Source: Hanamia caeni
Lineage (GTDB): Bacteria; Bacteroidota; Bacteroidia; Chitinophagales; Chitinophagaceae
Direction of reading: 5' to 3'
Length of the DNA stretch: 64,000 bases
Assembly (NCBI RefSeq): GCF_003721595.1
Contig: NZ_RJJR01000012.1
Location: 177,749 to 241,748, forward strand
Shown here: positions 62,642 to 64,000 of the stretch, piece after piece
How positions within the stretch are numbered: position 1 is the stretch's first letter
Layout: every line of letters begins with the position of its first letter
Translations under genes and position numbers: made by a program
The notes under the pieces: model-generated
Database searches by the model: none
What the model saw: the letters and a program-made list of their open reading frames with translations, nothing else
What the model was told of the DNA's origin: nothing

Positions 62642-63853
62642 ATGAAACTATATCTGACCTTAATAATATTAGCTTCCCTTTGTACAACTAAAGTATTTTG
62701 CCAAAATGATGTTGAAATTATAAACGAGCTGAACAAAATTATTAATCCTATTAGGACTGTGAGTTCTGAAGATAATTTTGATGATATAGAATTTTTAAAA
62801 GAGGCAGCAAAAGACGCAACGGTTATTGGAATTGGGGAAAGTACACATGGCACCACTTTATATAACAAGTACCGGCAAAGACTTATACGTTTTTTAGTGC
62901 AAGAAATGGATTACAAGGCAATTATTGACGAAGGAGATATTTTAGCTGCCGAAAAAGTGGATGCTTATATTAACGGTCAAACCGATAGCTTAGAATTAAT
63001 CGAGGGACTTCGCCCTGTAGTCACAAATAGAAAAGAATTAGACTGGTTGAGAGCATATAACTCAAGCAAATCTGAAAAAGAACGTGTACACATCTATGGT
63101 GCAGAAGTTAGAGGATTTTATAGTATAGTTCAAAAAATAAAGAGCCTTTTCTTTCCGAATAAGGCTAACGATATTTTGAAAAAGTTTGAAGGGGAAATTG
63201 GAGTAGGATATAATAATCTTACTAAAAAAGACTTTGAAGACATACAAGTTTTATCTCAAAAGTTGAAAGGAGAATGTACTAGTCAATCACATAGTTACTA
63301 TCTTTCTCTTCTCAATCAGCAAATAGACTTCGCTTATCATCAAAGATTTGGCAGAAACGACTTTAACATAAGGGATAAGTACATGTTTGAAAACATAAAG
63401 TCTATCATTTCAGGTACTCTGCAAAACAAAGCAATTATTTTGGCACATAATGGACATGTACAGAAAACGAAATTTATGAATTCAACATCATTGGGTTATC
63501 TTCTAAATAATCTTTATAGCAACAAGTATTTTGTAATCGCAACTGATTTTAATATTGGTAACGTACAAATATATAATGTCAAAACCGGACAATATGAATA
63601 TAAATTATATAATGAGGTAGAGGATAAAAATGCCATTGAATACTACTTCAAACAATGCAAGTATCCCCATTTCCTTTTATCCATTAATAAGACTTTGAAA
63701 AATCCTGCAACCACCTCATTAGTAAACAATAAAATAAAAATGCTTAGAAATATAGGAGCAACTGGCGACATAATTACAAGGCCGGTTCGCTTAGCTGAAA
63801 ACTATGACTTGATAGCATTTTTTAATAACACGAACGATGTAACCTATCAATGA
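62642..63853 (+). CDS. Erythromycin esterase family protein
   Basis: The 403-residue protein has a signal peptide (LYLTLIILASLCTTKVFCQ), the GIGESTHGTTL motif near residue 69 and ILAHNGHVQKTK near 270 with the family's His residue, typical for erythromycin esterase/succinoglycan-type hydrolases. Proteins of this family hydrolyse macrolide lactones in some hosts but many are of unknown substrate. Resistance is not shown here. It starts at 62642, 194 bp after the recombinase frame. Confidence 0.85.
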   Translation: MKLYLTLIILASLCTTKVFCQNDVEIINELNKIINPIRTVSSEDNFDDIEFLKEAAKDATVIGIGESTHGTTLYNKYRQRLIRFLVQEMDYKAIIDEGDILAAEKVDAYINGQTDSLELIEGLRPVVTNRKELDWLRAYNSSKSEKERVHIYGAEVRGFYSIVQKIKSLFFPNKANDILKKFEGEIGVGYNNLTKKDFEDIQVLSQKLKGECTSQSHSYYLSLLNQQIDFAYHQRFGRNDFNIRDKYMFENIKSIISGTLQNKAIILAHNGHVQKTKFMNSTSLGYLLNNLYSNKYFVIATDFNIGNVQIYNVKTGQYEYKLYNEVEDKNAIEYYFKQCKYPHFLLSINKTLKNPATTSLVNNKIKMLRNIGATGDIITRPVRLAENYDLIAFFNNTNDVTYQ

Positions 63854-63897
63854 AACATACAAACAACTTTACAATTATTTGGGGAGCTCACAAAGGC

Positions 63898-63963
63898 ACA
63901 TGCCTGCAACAACTAAGGCTTCGTTGGGTGCGTAGCACCAACAATGAAGCCGCATGTTGAACG
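63898..63963 (+). other. attC-like folded repeat after the esterase gene
   Basis: GGCTTC (63917-63922) pairs with GAAGCC (63946-63951) and GTTGGGTGC (63923-63931) pairs with GCACCAAC (63935-63942) with one bulged G and three extrahelical bases on one strand (63943-63945). Outer arms are CAACA (63907-63911) with TGTTG (63955-63959) or, alternatively, ACATGC (63898-63903) with GCATGT (63952-63957). The 3' part GTTGAAC (63956-63962) fits the attC core GTTRRRY; the 5' CTGCAAC matches the partner RYYYAAC at five positions only. This arrangement resembles integron attC sites, but may be another palindromic repeat. Confidence 0.45.
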
Positions 63964-64000
63964 AAACCGGTTAATATGGAGATGTCGTCAGGAGGATTTG

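Noticed and set aside
1..64000. CRISPR arrays, rRNA genes and prophage structural genes
   Set aside because: No regularly spaced identical repeats, no rRNA-like sequence and no capsid, tail or portal-type proteins were seen.

Overview
The window reads as a chromosomal segment of a Bacteroidota bacterium, most likely a free-living Chitinophagaceae-like member. The signs are a C-terminal type IX secretion (T9SS) sorting domain, a GLPGLI protein beside a TonB-receptor-like beta-barrel, DUF2851 and DUF4256 proteins, a clade II (Sec-dependent, lipoprotein-type) nosZ operon, moderate to low GC and A/T-rich start regions without clear Shine-Dalgarno sequences. These are inferences from gene content; there is no rRNA marker.

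Layout. 1-7 kb: the 5' part of leuC, a sugar MFS transporter with a trehalase, lipA, an OsmC protein and a DUF2851 protein. 7.1-7.3 kb: tRNA-Leu(CAG) with its terminator. 8.4-14.5 kb: a complete nitrous-oxide reduction operon (nosZ, membrane protein, nosL, nosD, nosF, nosY) behind an FNR-like box. 14.7-20.7 kb: a Gfo/Idh/MocA oxidoreductase, DsbD with a separately encoded DsbD alpha domain, and surE. 20.8-29.2 kb: a six-gene minus-strand amino-sugar locus (GH2 exo-glucosaminidase-like, nitrilase family, NagP-like transporter, ROK kinase, GH20-like hydrolase, NagX-like acetyltransferase). 29.3-30.1 kb: a frameshifted REP-associated tyrosine transposase (RAYT) bracketed by 75-bp direct repeats that each end in a REP palindrome, with a third palindrome inside the transposase gene. 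30.3-34.1 kb: small single-domain genes and regulators.

34.2-42.1 kb: two arabinofuranosidase-type hydrolases, then a beta-barrel/GLPGLI pair. 42.2-45.2 kb: an ArsR-led operon of six small stress or detoxification-type genes with a visible operator-like inverted repeat. 45.2-49.1 kb: a CPA2 antiporter and a TrpB2-type tryptophan synthase beta chain. 49.1-56.8 kb: a decayed carbohydrate/dioxygenase region (isomerase pseudogene, two PhyH-type dioxygenases, a GH106-like protein, a nucleosidase, a cupin, and short gene remnants). 57.1-59.5 kb: a large T9SS-exported protein. 59.5-60.8 kb: a non-coding stretch with remnants. 60.8-64 kb: an accessory ssb, a frameshifted tyrosine recombinase, an erythromycin-esterase-family gene and a downstream structure resembling an integron attC site.

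The functional themes are respiration of N2O under low oxygen, and capture and degradation of amino-sugar, arabinose and rhamnose polymers. Around these the genome has been reworked by REP/RAYT elements and a tyrosine recombinase. The least ordinary items are the RAYT cassette with its own REP inside it, and the recombinase/esterase/attC-like region at the right edge.
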